A stretch of DNA of 64,000 bases from Thiothrix litoralis (GTDB taxonomy: Bacteria > Pseudomonadota > Gammaproteobacteria > Thiotrichales > Thiotrichaceae). The position numbers and the translations under genes are program-made. Location of the stretch: NCBI RefSeq assembly GCF_017901135.1, contig NZ_CP072801.1, forward strand, positions 1,240,001-1,304,000, read 5' to 3'. Positions 24,699 through 31,592 of this stretch are shown one piece after another; position 1 is the stretch's first letter, and each line of letters opens with the position of its first letter. A model generated the notes under the pieces. The model was not told the DNA's origin. It saw only the letters and a program-made list of their open reading frames with translations, and did no database searches.

Positions 24699-24975
24699 AC
24701 GCCTATCAAAAACCCAGCGCCTGCCCTACTCAAAAGGGATTAAAACGCTGGCACTATCAGCAAACTGCTTTGAAGGACTCCCCCAGTGCTTGCGTATCCG
24801 CCGGGTAGAGTGTTGGGCTTATACCCAGAGGTCAGGGAAGTCCATCAAAACATTCAAAAGGGATTCTGGCTGGACGGTGCAAGTTGTCATCCCCTGCACA
24901 TCTCCCTTAACGTCAGCTTCCGATGGGCTAATACCGGAAGTCGCCAGCTATCTGCCGGTGAGTGTTCAAAAAATA
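24699..24975. other. Stretch without a confident gene
   Basis: No convincing long frame on either strand. A 23-residue frame (24819-24890, minus, MTTCTVQPESLLNVLMDF) with a GGGAG-like site is possible but weak. TCAAAAGGGATT occurs twice (24730-24741 and 24852-24863). This leader between a terminator and the Cro-side genes may hold a promoter or antitermination site. Confidence 0.35.
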
Positions 24976-25107
24976 CTAAATTCTATCCCATAGCCGCAGC
25001 GCAAAAACGAGCACTACGCCGACTACCGCCGCCACTGCCAGAAACCCCAGCACCAACAGCACCAACACAAAGCACTCAAGCGAAAAGTAGGCCGATGTGG
25101 CGCTCAT
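24976..25107 (-). CDS. 43-aa membrane protein coupled to the Cro-like gene
   Basis: ATG 25107 to TAG 24976. Its start overlaps the stop of the Cro-like gene as ATGA. One strongly hydrophobic helix fills residues about 12-36 (FVLVLLVLGFLAVAAVVGVV), followed by a short basic tail. Could be a small exclusion or toxin-like peptide. No homologue recognised. Confidence 0.5.
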   Translation of the reverse strand: MSATSAYFSLECFVLVLLVLGFLAVAAVVGVVLVFALRLWDRI

Positions 25108-25400
25108 GCTTTCGCCCCTTCCGAAGACCGACCATCAGCCGCTAAAGACCGCTGATCATCATCCGCTGGCTTTTCCATCAACACTGGCGTAGCGATTGAG
25201 TCAGCGTCAAACAAATCAGGACGCAAGCGACCTCTTGTTATCGCGCCACCCGTCATCTCTTCAATCTGAATAGCGCGAAACGGAGGAACGCGACCATTCA
25301 ACACCCACTTTGCCACCGCCTGTTGGCGTAGCTTGAGGTGTTTTGCCAGTGCAGCCTGTGAGCCTGCAATAGAGATTGCTTCAAGGAGTGCTTCATTCAT
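25104..25400 (-). CDS. Cro/YdaS-type transcription regulator
   Basis: 98 aa from ATG 25400 (MNEALLEAISIAGSQAALAKH); the frame is open to 25436. A helix-turn-helix occupies about residues 10-45 (SQAALAKHLKLRQQAVAKWV), with the turn sequence 'L..RQQAVAKW..G..PP..A..IE...GG', which is the hallmark of the YdaS/Cro family. It is divergent from the CI-type gene with an operator region between, as Cro is in lambda. It should bind the same operators and drive lytic choice. Confidence 0.8.
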   Translation of the reverse strand: MNEALLEAISIAGSQAALAKHLKLRQQAVAKWVLNGRVPPFRAIQIEEMTGGAITRGRLRPDLFDADSIATPVLMEKPADDDQRSLAADGRSSEGAKA

Positions 25401-25412
25401 TACTATAAGATA

Positions 25413-25472
25413 ACAACTTAAGTGGTAATTAGTCAAAACTTTTGTTTGATTGTATCAACAACCTTTGGTTGT
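25413..25472. promoter_or_regulatory. Repressor operator region (OR-like, three sites)
   Basis: Between the divergent repressor genes. A perfect inverted repeat ACAACCTTTGGTTGT lies at 25458-25472. Weaker relatives lie at 25413-25426 (ACAACTTAAGTGGT) and 25435-25448 (AAAACTTTTGTTTG). Steps of 22 and 23 bases put them on the same face of the helix, as in lambda OR. The same core recurs three times upstream of the rightward operon. Confidence 0.7.
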
Positions 25473-25483
25473 AAAATTGCTTT

Positions 25484-25873
25484 ATGGAAATGAAAGACCG
25501 AATCAAAGAAAAAATGCAGGAGCGAGGATACAGCCAAGATGATCTTGCGTTGCGGGTTGGCGTGTCACAAACATCAATCTACAAAGTCCTAAACGGATTG
25601 ACGCGCAAGCCGCGCTTTATTGGCGAGATTGCTGGGGCATTAGGGGTATCGGTTGAGTGGTTGTTGACGGGCAAAGATATGTTACCCCCTGCCCCGCCTG
25701 ATCAGGCAAGCAATGAAGAGCTGCCAGCGTCACCGCAGGAAGTAGTGCTGCTAGGGTTATTCCGAGGGCTAACGGATGACCAGAAAACCGAGATCGTGCG
25801 CTCGCTTGAAGCTCAGAAACAGCAAAACAAAGTGATCTGGGAGCAATTGAGCAAGGTCATGGGCAAGAAGTAA
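25484..25873 (+). CDS. CI-type phage repressor (HTH_3, short form)
   Basis: 129 aa. The N-terminal HTH spans about residues 5-60: KEKMQERGYSQDDLALRVGVSQTSIYKVLNGLTRKPRFIGEIAGALGVSVEWLLTG, a classic XRE/CI pattern (quoted in pieces: SQDDLALRVGVSQTSIYKVL). The C-terminal half (about 75-129) is a helical domain with EIVRSLEAQKQQNKVIWEQL. There is no LexA-type Ser/Lys autoprotease domain, so prophage induction must use another route, such as an antirepressor. It is divergent from the Cro-like gene and must maintain lysogeny. Confidence 0.85.
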   Translation: MEMKDRIKEKMQERGYSQDDLALRVGVSQTSIYKVLNGLTRKPRFIGEIAGALGVSVEWLLTGKDMLPPAPPDQASNEELPASPQEVVLLGLFRGLTDDQKTEIVRSLEAQKQQNKVIWEQLSKVMGKK

Positions 25874-25896
25874 CACCACAACCAGGGAGAAACCTT

Positions 25897-26193
25897 ATGG
25901 CAAATAATCTACGCCCCACGCATCTTTTGATGGCAGTGGAAGCCGCAACCGCTGGGCAACTGGCAGATATACTGACATTACAGAACATCGCACGAACGGT
26001 AAAAAGTGCATTACAACCGCATAACGCCAAAAATTGCACCATGTTGAACGAAACTCTTTACCAAATTGACGTAACTCATGGGCTAGATGCTTTTGTTCAA
26101 ATCTACGTCGCTCTACAAAACCGAGGCGTATCCGTGCGTATTCTGTTTTTCGATCAAGAGCCATCGTGGGTTTTTCCAGAAGAGAATCACTGA
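25897..26193 (+). CDS. Small phage protein downstream of CI
   Basis: 98 aa starting MANNLRPTHLLMAVEAATAG, with an AGGGAG site upstream. 23 bases after CI, so likely co-transcribed with it. Helical N-terminal half, beta-prone C-terminal part (VSVRILFFDQEPSWVF). No known domain. A lysogenic accessory function (immunity or exclusion) is possible from being next to CI; no motif supports this. Confidence 0.5.
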   Translation: MANNLRPTHLLMAVEAATAGQLADILTLQNIARTVKSALQPHNAKNCTMLNETLYQIDVTHGLDAFVQIYVALQNRGVSVRILFFDQEPSWVFPEENH

Positions 26194-26423
26194 AGCGCCA
26201 AGCATACCAAATTGGGAAGCCGACGACTCCACCACGTTACCGCGTGGTGGCTCGTTGGCAAAACCCCTAGCGGGCTGCGCGACCCACTAGGTGACGGCAA
26301 AGCAGCTTCCCCCTCTTGAACACCGACTTGCGGTAACAAGCACGGCTCAAGACACAGCAGCAGCGTAACCGTCATAAGAGACCGATCAACCGATCAGTCG
26401 ACAGCGCTGTTGGCGGTCACAAC
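26194..26423. other. Gene-poor stretch with a hairpin
   Basis: A perfect 8-bp hairpin CCACCACG/CGTGGTGG lies at 26229-26250 without a T run. A short minus-strand frame (26187-26375) lacks a ribosome site and looks spurious. Nothing else is seen. Confidence 0.35.
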
Positions 26424-26531
26424 ATGGAAACATCCATGAAAACGACGCTAACAATAAAGGTGAATGTCAACATCGACCTTGCAAAGGTGGTTTCGGCCAT
26501 CGCCGCAATAGTCGCACTGTTGATATTGTGA
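26424..26531 (+). CDS. 35-aa hydrophobic peptide (possible)
   Basis: ATG 26424 (METSMKTTLTIKVNVNIDLA) or ATG 26436 to TGA 26531. The C-terminal 16 residues (VVSAIAAIVALLIL) form a short membrane helix and the N-terminal part alternates polar and hydrophobic residues as in a strand. No clear ribosome site. A 10-bp hairpin follows at once. Low-confidence small gene. Confidence 0.35.
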   Translation: METSMKTTLTIKVNVNIDLAKVVSAIAAIVALLIL

Positions 26532-26539
26532 CCTGAGGC

Positions 26540-26566
26540 GGTCAGCCTGTTTAACGCAGGCTGACC
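26540..26566. repeat. Perfect 10-bp inverted repeat
   Basis: GGTCAGCCTG (26540-26549) and CAGGCTGACC (26557-26566) with a 7-base loop. No T run follows, so it is either a weak terminator or an RNA-stability hairpin after the small peptide frame. Confidence 0.6.
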
Positions 26567-26611
26567 AACCCAACCAACCCCAATAGCATAACAAACTACG
26601 CCGTCGCACGT

Positions 26612-26686
26612 CTAACCCACCCAGATCTCAACCACCAACCCCGGCACACGCTCAAACTCACGCACATTGTTTGACACCAGCACACC
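26612..26686 (-). pseudogene. Remnant of a VapC-type PIN toxin (C-terminal end)
   Basis: Read leftward, about 24 codons ending in TAG (26612-26614) encode LVSNNVREFERVPGLVVEIW plus VG. This is the C-terminal signature of VapC PIN-domain toxins (T/S-N-N-x-R-E-F-x-R-V-x-G-L-x-x-E-x-W). The rest of the toxin and the antitoxin are absent here, so it is a decayed fragment in the otherwise gene-poor stretch before the rightward operon. Confidence 0.65.
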
Positions 26687-26708
26687 AGGGAAACAACCAC
26701 CCGCAACC

Positions 26709-26730
26709 ACCCGCCCACGCGGGTTTTTTT
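26709..26730 (+). terminator. Terminator before the OL-like region
   Basis: CCCGC (26710-26714) pairs with GCGGG (26719-26723), 4-base loop, then seven T (26724-26730). It would stop rightward readthrough from the CI transcript, insulating the early rightward operon. Confidence 0.7.
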
Positions 26731-26812
26731 ACGCCAACCCTTCCCGCCATGTTCGCTCTCCGCTCGATCTAACCGCGCTAGATCCAGTCATAAACAAAAA
26801 GTTTTGCCAATA

Positions 26813-26874
26813 ACAACTTTGGTTGTTTACAACAATACAACTTTGGTTGTTTACAACAATACAACTTTGGTTGT
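26813..26874. promoter_or_regulatory. Repressor operator array (OL-like, three perfect repeats)
   Basis: ACAACTTTGGTTGT repeats at 26813-26826, 26837-26850 and 26861-26874, exactly 24 bases apart, with TTACAACAAT between copies. Each site is an inverted repeat ACAAC...GTTGT. Its core matches the site beside CI (one base shorter spacer). It precedes the rightward early operon, so CI should shut that operon off here. A promoter probably overlaps, but the -10 cannot be placed. Confidence 0.8.
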
Positions 26875-26941
26875 AGTCTTTATTCACTGCCTCAAAATAA
26901 GGCGGCAACCAAAACCGACAAACGTTACCAAGGAAACAACC

Positions 26942-27172
26942 ATGGCAAACCCACACCTCAACGAAGCGCTAGCACTGGCAATCACCAACTGGGTCGACTT
27001 CAAAATACTCAATGGCAACGAAACTCACCTGTACAACGATTTCCGCGCCGTTGCCATTCCAGCACTCCTCAACACCGTGCTGGTACACACCCACACAAGC
27101 CAAGTGAAAACGTCCATCGTGCTAGGCATCACCCGCCACACCCTGCGTGCTTGGCTCAAACAATACAACTGA
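26942..27172 (+). CDS. Fis-like DNA-binding protein
   Basis: 76 aa from ATG 26942 (MANPHLNEALALAITN), preceded by AAGGAA; the open frame runs upstream through the operator repeats and should not be used. The C-terminal half, with FRAVAIPALLNTVLVHTHTS followed by VLGITRHTLRAWLKQY, closely follows Fis (helix, then 'N...AA..LGI.R.TLR.KL..Y'). Fis bends DNA and helps phage recombination and replication. First gene of the rightward early operon, consistent with a regulator or recombination helper. A Fis-fold HTH is clear; identical function is inferred. Confidence 0.7.
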   Translation: MANPHLNEALALAITNWVDFKILNGNETHLYNDFRAVAIPALLNTVLVHTHTSQVKTSIVLGITRHTLRAWLKQYN

Positions 27173-27184
27173 AGGAGAACGATC

Positions 27185-27331
27185 ATGACAACCAAACAGC
27201 AACAGCAACTGGAACTGGAAGAATCTGAAACCGAAGATGGCGAGCCTTGCTACCGCCTCGCAATTAGTGAAGAAGATTCTGTCTGGCTGGACGGCGACGG
27301 CAACGAAGTCACCGAATATTTATCCGTATAA
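27185..27331 (+). CDS. Small acidic early phage protein
   Basis: 48 aa (MTTKQQQQLELEESETEDGE ...), with GAAGGAGAA upstream. Very acidic (about a third Asp/Glu) with YRLAISEEDSVWLDGDG in the middle. Acidic, DNA-mimic-like composition is common among phage inhibitors of host enzymes, but that is only a possibility here. Spaced 12 bases from the Fis-like gene. Confidence 0.5.
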   Translation: MTTKQQQQLELEESETEDGEPCYRLAISEEDSVWLDGDGNEVTEYLSV

Positions 27332-27345
27332 CAGGAGATTTGAAA

Positions 27346-27672
27346 ATGGCACAAGCAAAACCCGTATATATCCAAATCAACGGTTATGACTTTCTTTGCA
27401 AGGACTTGAAATCAGCACAAAAATTGCTGACCGCACTCGACGAATCAGAACTCATCCCACTCAGAATGGTTAAAAAAGGCGACGAATACATTTACACAAA
27501 AGCGTATCACACCTACGAAACAAGCCTGAGCATAGGAAAAAAAGAAGTTGATTTCGACTGGAAAGACCCAGAAGACGAAATGACAGAAACACCGGATATG
27601 CCAGAAATCGTCAACATCGACGCGATGGATGAATACCCACCCGCCGATCACGACAGTCACAACGCCGAATAA
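27346..27672 (+). CDS. Early phage protein, unknown
   Basis: 108 aa from ATG 27346 (MAQAKPVYIQINGYDFLCKD), with AGGAG 8 bases upstream; a TTG six bases earlier is less likely. N-terminal beta-alpha-beta-like start, C-terminal acidic low-complexity tail with many Asp, Glu and Pro. No recognised domain. Part of the same operon, 14 bases from the preceding gene. Confidence 0.5.
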   Translation: MAQAKPVYIQINGYDFLCKDLKSAQKLLTALDESELIPLRMVKKGDEYIYTKAYHTYETSLSIGKKEVDFDWKDPEDEMTETPDMPEIVNIDAMDEYPPADHDSHNAE

Positions 27673-27691
27673 CACAGGAAGGGCTTAGAAA

Positions 27692-28213
27692 ATGAAAACA
27701 CAAAACACAATGTCATTGAAATCAGCACTGACAGGCGCAGCAGCAACCGCTACTGCCCTGCTCTTAATCATCAACCCCGCCGCCGCCGCTGCCAAGTTTG
27801 CCGACAACAAACTGCCAGTGATCATCAAAACCGAATGCAGCGTGTTCCTCAACAGGGAGCATTGCATTTATACATTCGAGGATGGAACAACCAAAACAGA
27901 AATCAAGCCACTGGGGACACGCCCGGAAAACTTCCCTGCTCCAAAAAAGACGGCAGCAAGTGACCAAGCATGTACCGTTTTTTTCCGCGCAACCGTTGGC
28001 GGTCAGCCAGCAATGAGACCAACCACAATCCGGGTAATGCAATCAGGGATAGTCGTGATGGAGATACACGGACACTCTGCAACGACAAAAGAGCTGACAT
28101 GCTGGGGTAACTACACCGCATATTTCACGACCACCATCGCGGAAAAAGAAGTGACCAAAACCCGGACATTTACCGTCCTGACCACAACCAAGGCCATTGT
28201 CGCAATGGATTAA
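27692..28213 (+). CDS. Secreted phage-encoded protein with signal peptide
   Basis: 173 aa. A signal peptide covers about residues 1-34 (SALTGAAATATALLLIINPAAAAA, cleavage likely after the Ala run). The mature part is beta-rich with four cysteines (TECSVFLNREHCIYTF; DQACTVFFRATVG; ELTCWGNYTAYFT), which may form disulfides in the periplasm. It is not a known lysis or virion family. In an early operon under repressor control it could modify the cell envelope, for example to block other phages. That role is speculative. Confidence 0.55.
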   Translation: MKTQNTMSLKSALTGAAATATALLLIINPAAAAAKFADNKLPVIIKTECSVFLNREHCIYTFEDGTTKTEIKPLGTRPENFPAPKKTAASDQACTVFFRATVGGQPAMRPTTIRVMQSGIVVMEIHGHSATTKELTCWGNYTAYFTTTIAEKEVTKTRTFTVLTTTKAIVAMD

Positions 28214-28215
28214 AA

Positions 28216-28237
28216 AAGCCCCTCTTGCGAAGGGCTT
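28216..28237. terminator. Weak hairpin after the secreted-protein gene
   Basis: AAGCCC (28216-28221) pairs with GGGCTT (28232-28237). A-rich sequence to the left and no T run to the right, so it fits a leftward or attenuating site better than a rightward terminator. Confidence 0.35.
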
Positions 28238-28296
28238 CCACCTCAATCAACGACCCACCAATGTTTCGACGCTGCGGTGGGTCAGGAGACACATAA

Positions 28297-28485
28297 ATGT
28301 TACAACAAACTACACATCTTAATCCCTTTTCAACAGGGCAAAAACAGTCTAAAGCACGTCACTGGAAGAAGCAATCCGCATACAAACCAGCGGCTGAAAT
28401 CCAAATCTGGCTGAAGAACATCGAAATCCGCCACTGGCTCACCAACGGCCTGCCCCGCCCTACCCGCGCAGGAGGTGCAGCATGA
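28297..28485 (+). CDS. Small basic phage protein
   Basis: 62 aa (MLQQTTHLNPFSTGQKQSKA ...), preceded by CAGGAGAC. Basic, with KARHWKKQSAYKPAAEIQIW and no transmembrane segment. Its stop overlaps the next start as ATGA. Unknown, possibly nucleic-acid-binding because of the charge. Confidence 0.5.
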   Translation: MLQQTTHLNPFSTGQKQSKARHWKKQSAYKPAAEIQIWLKNIEIRHWLTNGLPRPTRAGGAA

Positions 28486-28679
28486 ACCGTTCCGTTGAAG
28501 CCATCTTGAAACAAATTCACGGCGAGTCGATCATCCTTGAAATCTTCACCGATGCAGCAGCCGCCGACCGCCATGACGAATGCTCCAAGCACAAAATGCT
28601 GGACGCGGCTGTGTTGGTACTGGAAAGCCTGCAAGCGCTTCATACCGACCTGAAACAGGCGATGGAGGTGCAACCGTGA
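28482..28679 (+). CDS. Small helical phage protein
   Basis: 65 aa (MNRSVEAILKQIHGESIILE ...), entirely helix-prone, acidic. Overlaps the previous gene by 4 bases and the next start by 4 (GTGA). No family recognised. Confidence 0.5.
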   Translation: MNRSVEAILKQIHGESIILEIFTDAAAADRHDECSKHKMLDAAVLVLESLQALHTDLKQAMEVQP

Positions 28680-28852
28680 GACAGCAACCCCTGTACCAGC
28701 CACTGCCCCGCAAACGGGCGCGTCAGGCTAACCACCAAGGCCGGGTAATTAAGATCGGCATCACTATTTTGCTTGCGGTCTTGATCATCCCACCCGTGTG
28801 GATGACCAACACCATCCAGTATCTGGGCTATGTCATCGGGAGTTTCAAATGA
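28676..28852 (+). CDS. Small single-span membrane protein
   Basis: 58 aa from GTG 28676, which overlaps the upstream stop. A basic N-terminal part (RQQPLYQPLPRKRARQANHQ) is followed by one transmembrane helix (IKIGITILLAVLIIPPVWM, about residues 25-43), so the N terminus should be cytoplasmic. Unknown function in the early operon. Confidence 0.5.
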   Translation: MRQQPLYQPLPRKRARQANHQGRVIKIGITILLAVLIIPPVWMTNTIQYLGYVIGSFK

Positions 28853-29322
28853 GCAATCTAAGCAAACCTTTCTCACTGTCCGATCTTGTCGCCCTGCAAG
28901 CTGAAAACCAGACCGCGCAAGCCAACTTGAAAACTGTTACAGAAATCAAGTTAGACCAAATCCAGCTATTTGACCTACCCGCCCCACACGGCGGCAACCG
29001 TCAAGGCAGTGGGCGCAAATCCGTAGCGGAAAAAACGGCAGTTGTTCGCGTACCGGTGGGGTGTTTGGCAGCGGTTCAGCAGTTGATTGCTGATTACCGT
29101 CATCCAGACTTGAAAACTGTTACAGAAATCAAGTTGCCCGAAGGCTTGCCACACGCCAGACGAGCACCACCCCGTTACCGCCTGATCGTGGGTGGCGTGG
29201 AATGCTTGTGGTCTGGTCGTGGGCGCTTGCCGATGGAATACCAGCAATATGCAGCAAAGCACGGCTATCAAGGTCGTGAGTATCTGGAAGCCATGCTGAT
29301 CGAAGGGGGCAGTCATGAATAA
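28849..29322 (+). CDS. H-NS-tail-like phage protein with an internal duplicated segment
   Basis: 157 aa from ATG 28849 (ATGA overlap). LKTVTEIKL occurs twice (about residues 27-35 and 87-95). Residues about 45-75 have GGNRQGSGRKSVAEKTAVVR, a basic stretch. The C-terminal part (LWSGRGRLPMEYQQYAAKHG) resembles the H-NS DNA-binding loop (W.G.GR.P), although the family link is weak. A nucleoid-modulating or regulatory role is a guess. Co-transcribed with its neighbours. Confidence 0.45.
   Translation: MSNLSKPFSLSDLVALQAENQTAQANLKTVTEIKLDQIQLFDLPAPHGGNRQGSGRKSVAEKTAVVRVPVGCLAAVQQLIADYRHPDLKTVTEIKLPEGLPHARRAPPRYRLIVGGVECLWSGRGRLPMEYQQYAAKHGYQGREYLEAMLIEGGSHE
28925..29135. repeat. 28-bp direct repeat within one gene
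   Basis: ACTTGAAAACTGTTACAGAA plus ATCAAGTT occurs at 28925-28952 and 29108-29135, identical and both in frame. The 183-base spacing is a multiple of three. Identity at DNA level suggests a recent duplication or a DNA site under selection. Confidence 0.85.
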
Positions 29323-29686
29323 CCCACTCTTAAGCGCAGCCGAACAGGCGCATATCGACGCAGCACGGGCATTACACGATCAACCCTACCCCACCCTCCT
29401 CCAGCCCCACACTGCATGGGAATCGCTCAAGCAACGCGCTGCCGACATTGACTACTGGCGCTGGTTCAAGGTTGCCGCCACGATCTTGAACCTTGCCGGT
29501 TTCACCTACCTCCTCGGCATGTTTATGACGTATGCCGAGGCGTTTGGGTGGCATTCCATCTACAGCGTTGGCTTGCTGCTGATGGGCATCTACCACCTCC
29601 ACGCGGTGTGGACGATGGAAGCCGATGACGGCATCAAAACACTACTGCACAGCACGGGGATGTATGTCCTCGTGATCGCATACTAA
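29315..29686 (+). CDS. Membrane protein, three spans, unknown
   Basis: 123 aa. A soluble N-terminal helix (about 1-45, AEQAHIDAARALHDQPYPTL) precedes two hydrophobic stretches (FKVAATILNLAGFTYLLGMF; IYSVGLLLMGIYHLHAVW) and a third near the C terminus (LLHSTGMYVLVIAY). Overlaps the upstream gene by 8 bases. Possibly partners the large membrane protein that follows. Confidence 0.5.
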   Translation: MNNPLLSAAEQAHIDAARALHDQPYPTLLQPHTAWESLKQRAADIDYWRWFKVAATILNLAGFTYLLGMFMTYAEAFGWHSIYSVGLLLMGIYHLHAVWTMEADDGIKTLLHSTGMYVLVIAY

Positions 29687-29699
29687 CAGGGGAATCATC

Positions 29700-31592
29700 A
29701 TGAGTAACAACACAGCATCTGCTTACAAAATCAACCAGCGCCTCAAGCTGCTGGAAACCGACCTGTCCGACTACCGAGCCGCACTAGATCACTCCATTGT
29801 TAACCTCAGCATTGCCAAGTGGGTCACATTCATCCTGTATTTCACCGCTGTTTGGACGTTGTACGTCTATGACGTGTGGGGTGTCGCTGACTTCCTGAGC
29901 AGCAACATGGGTGACGCACCCGCCTTCATCATCTTCGGCACCGTTTCCGTCATGCTCCCCCGCTTCCTGTCCAGGACAAAGGAAGACCGTTACAAAGACA
30001 TCGCGGAAACCACCGCCAGCGGCTACCGACTAAACATCGTCGCCATCCTGACGCTGATTTTTTTCGCGTGTTCCGGGCTGTTTTTCGAGTTGTTTACCGC
30101 CACCTCGCAACAGCAACACATCACCACCACAGCGGCTGAAAATAGCCAATCGTTCAAGCAGACCGAAAGCACCATTACCATTGCCAGCACCAGCGGCTCA
30201 GAATTGGCAGCGGCTGAGCGCCGGGTTGCTCTCTGCTATGCAAAAAAGGAGAAAACCTGCGTGGGTGATGAAGCCCGTGCCAATTCACTCAGAGAACAGC
30301 AAGCGCGTGATGCTCAGCAACAGATCGCCGCCAGCACTGCCCTATTCGCTGAGCAACACAAGGCACGCGAAGAACTGAAAGAAGACGCTAACAAACCGCT
30401 GTTCAAAATGATTCGCGACACGTTTGACGTAACCATTAACACGGGCATGATTATCGGCGTAGCAATCATGATTACGATTTTTGAATTAACCCACATCATC
30501 AATTTATTTACTTACGCCAGCCGTTTACGCCGCTGGAGAGAAACCAACAACGAATTAATTGAAATGAACGGTGAATATATGGAACTCACAGGCCACATTG
30601 TTTCCTCAGACGATTTCGACGACATGAAAAAACCTGTATCACGTCAACCGATGCAACCAGTAATGCCGCAGGACTTTAAAAAGCCATCTCAATCAGCAGC
30701 ACCCATTAAATCACCTGCATTTAATGATACTGCCACAGCATTGAATAACCGCCCTACCCCATCGTCTATTTCCAGCACCATTAAAACCATCGTGAACGGT
30801 GTTGACCTGAGCAAAGCAAATACGGCGGGCGATATTAAAAAAGCGGTCTACAACGCTTATTCCGTTATCCCCAACCCTGCCCCGCTGAATGATACCGATC
30901 TGGACAAAGTGGCTGAAAAGATCACCCAAGATCGTGGCATCCAACCGCCAGCCATCGCTGCTGAGCAACACCCTGCCCCTGCCCCTAAAAAGGTATCGTT
31001 CGGCATGATCCCAGAACGCCCCAGCAATCAATACATCGGCGGCACAGGCATCAAAAACCCAGCACTGGGCAAAGCTGAAGCCATCTATCCCCTCCCGCTC
31101 CCCACCGATGATATGGTCAAAAATGACGCGGTGCAGCAATCTGGAACGGATGGCGGAACGGATGGAACGGATAGAAGCGTTCCGAACGCTACGGAACGGA
31201 ACGCTATGGAACGGGTTGGAACGGGTGAAATAGAAGCGTTCCATAGCGTTCCAATCCGTTCCGTTGAGAAGGGCGGAAGCGTTCCAAGCGCTGCGGAAGA
31301 GGGTGATACCGCCAAAAATGACACAGAAAACTTTGAAAGAATGCGCAAGGTTTTTGAAGAAAATGAACTACTTGAGAAGGGAAGGGAAGTGTTCTGCCCA
31401 GTATGTGCCGTTCCGTTCCTGAAGAAGCGTTCCAACCAACGGTTCTGCTGTGTAGAAGACAAAGCGCATTACTGGAAACTCGCAAAACGGAACGGATACC
31501 GTGGCAAGGAACTGGATGGAACGGATGGTGGAACGGATGGAACGGATGGTGGAACGGATGGAACGGATGGTGGAACGGATGGAACGGATTGA
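29700..31592 (+). CDS. Large phage-encoded membrane protein with C-terminal zinc-finger-like tail
   Basis: 630 aa, the largest gene of the accessory operon. Predicted spans near 40-60 (AKWVTFILYFTAVWTLYVYD), 72-90, 113-133 (IVAILTLIFFACSGLFFELF) and 245-268 (GMIIGVAIMITIFELTHIIN). Between spans 3 and 4 is a charged helical domain (about 135-240). After span 4 comes a 340-residue disordered, Pro-rich region, then EVFCPVCAVPFLKKRSNQRF with further Cys, like a zinc ribbon, and finally a repeat tail of Gly-Thr-Asp units. No family is recognised. Position suggests envelope or exclusion function. Confidence 0.55.
   Translation: MSNNTASAYKINQRLKLLETDLSDYRAALDHSIVNLSIAKWVTFILYFTAVWTLYVYDVWGVADFLSSNMGDAPAFIIFGTVSVMLPRFLSRTKEDRYKDIAETTASGYRLNIVAILTLIFFACSGLFFELFTATSQQQHITTTAAENSQSFKQTESTITIASTSGSELAAAERRVALCYAKKEKTCVGDEARANSLREQQARDAQQQIAASTALFAEQHKAREELKEDANKPLFKMIRDTFDVTINTGMIIGVAIMITIFELTHIINLFTYASRLRRWRETNNELIEMNGEYMELTGHIVSSDDFDDMKKPVSRQPMQPVMPQDFKKPSQSAAPIKSPAFNDTATALNNRPTPSSISSTIKTIVNGVDLSKANTAGDIKKAVYNAYSVIPNPAPLNDTDLDKVAEKITQDRGIQPPAIAAEQHPAPAPKKVSFGMIPERPSNQYIGGTGIKNPALGKAEAIYPLPLPTDDMVKNDAVQQSGTDGGTDGTDRSVPNATERNAMERVGTGEIEAFHSVPIRSVEKGGSVPSAAEEGDTAKNDTENFERMRKVFEENELLEKGREVFCPVCAVPFLKKRSNQRFCCVEDKAHYWKLAKRNGYRGKELDGTDGGTDGTDGGTDGTDGGTDGTD

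Noticed and set aside
24667-25145. Plus-strand frames (108 and 119 aa) over the early leader
   Set aside because: They lack ribosome sites, run antisense to the Cro-side genes and consist of low-complexity residues.
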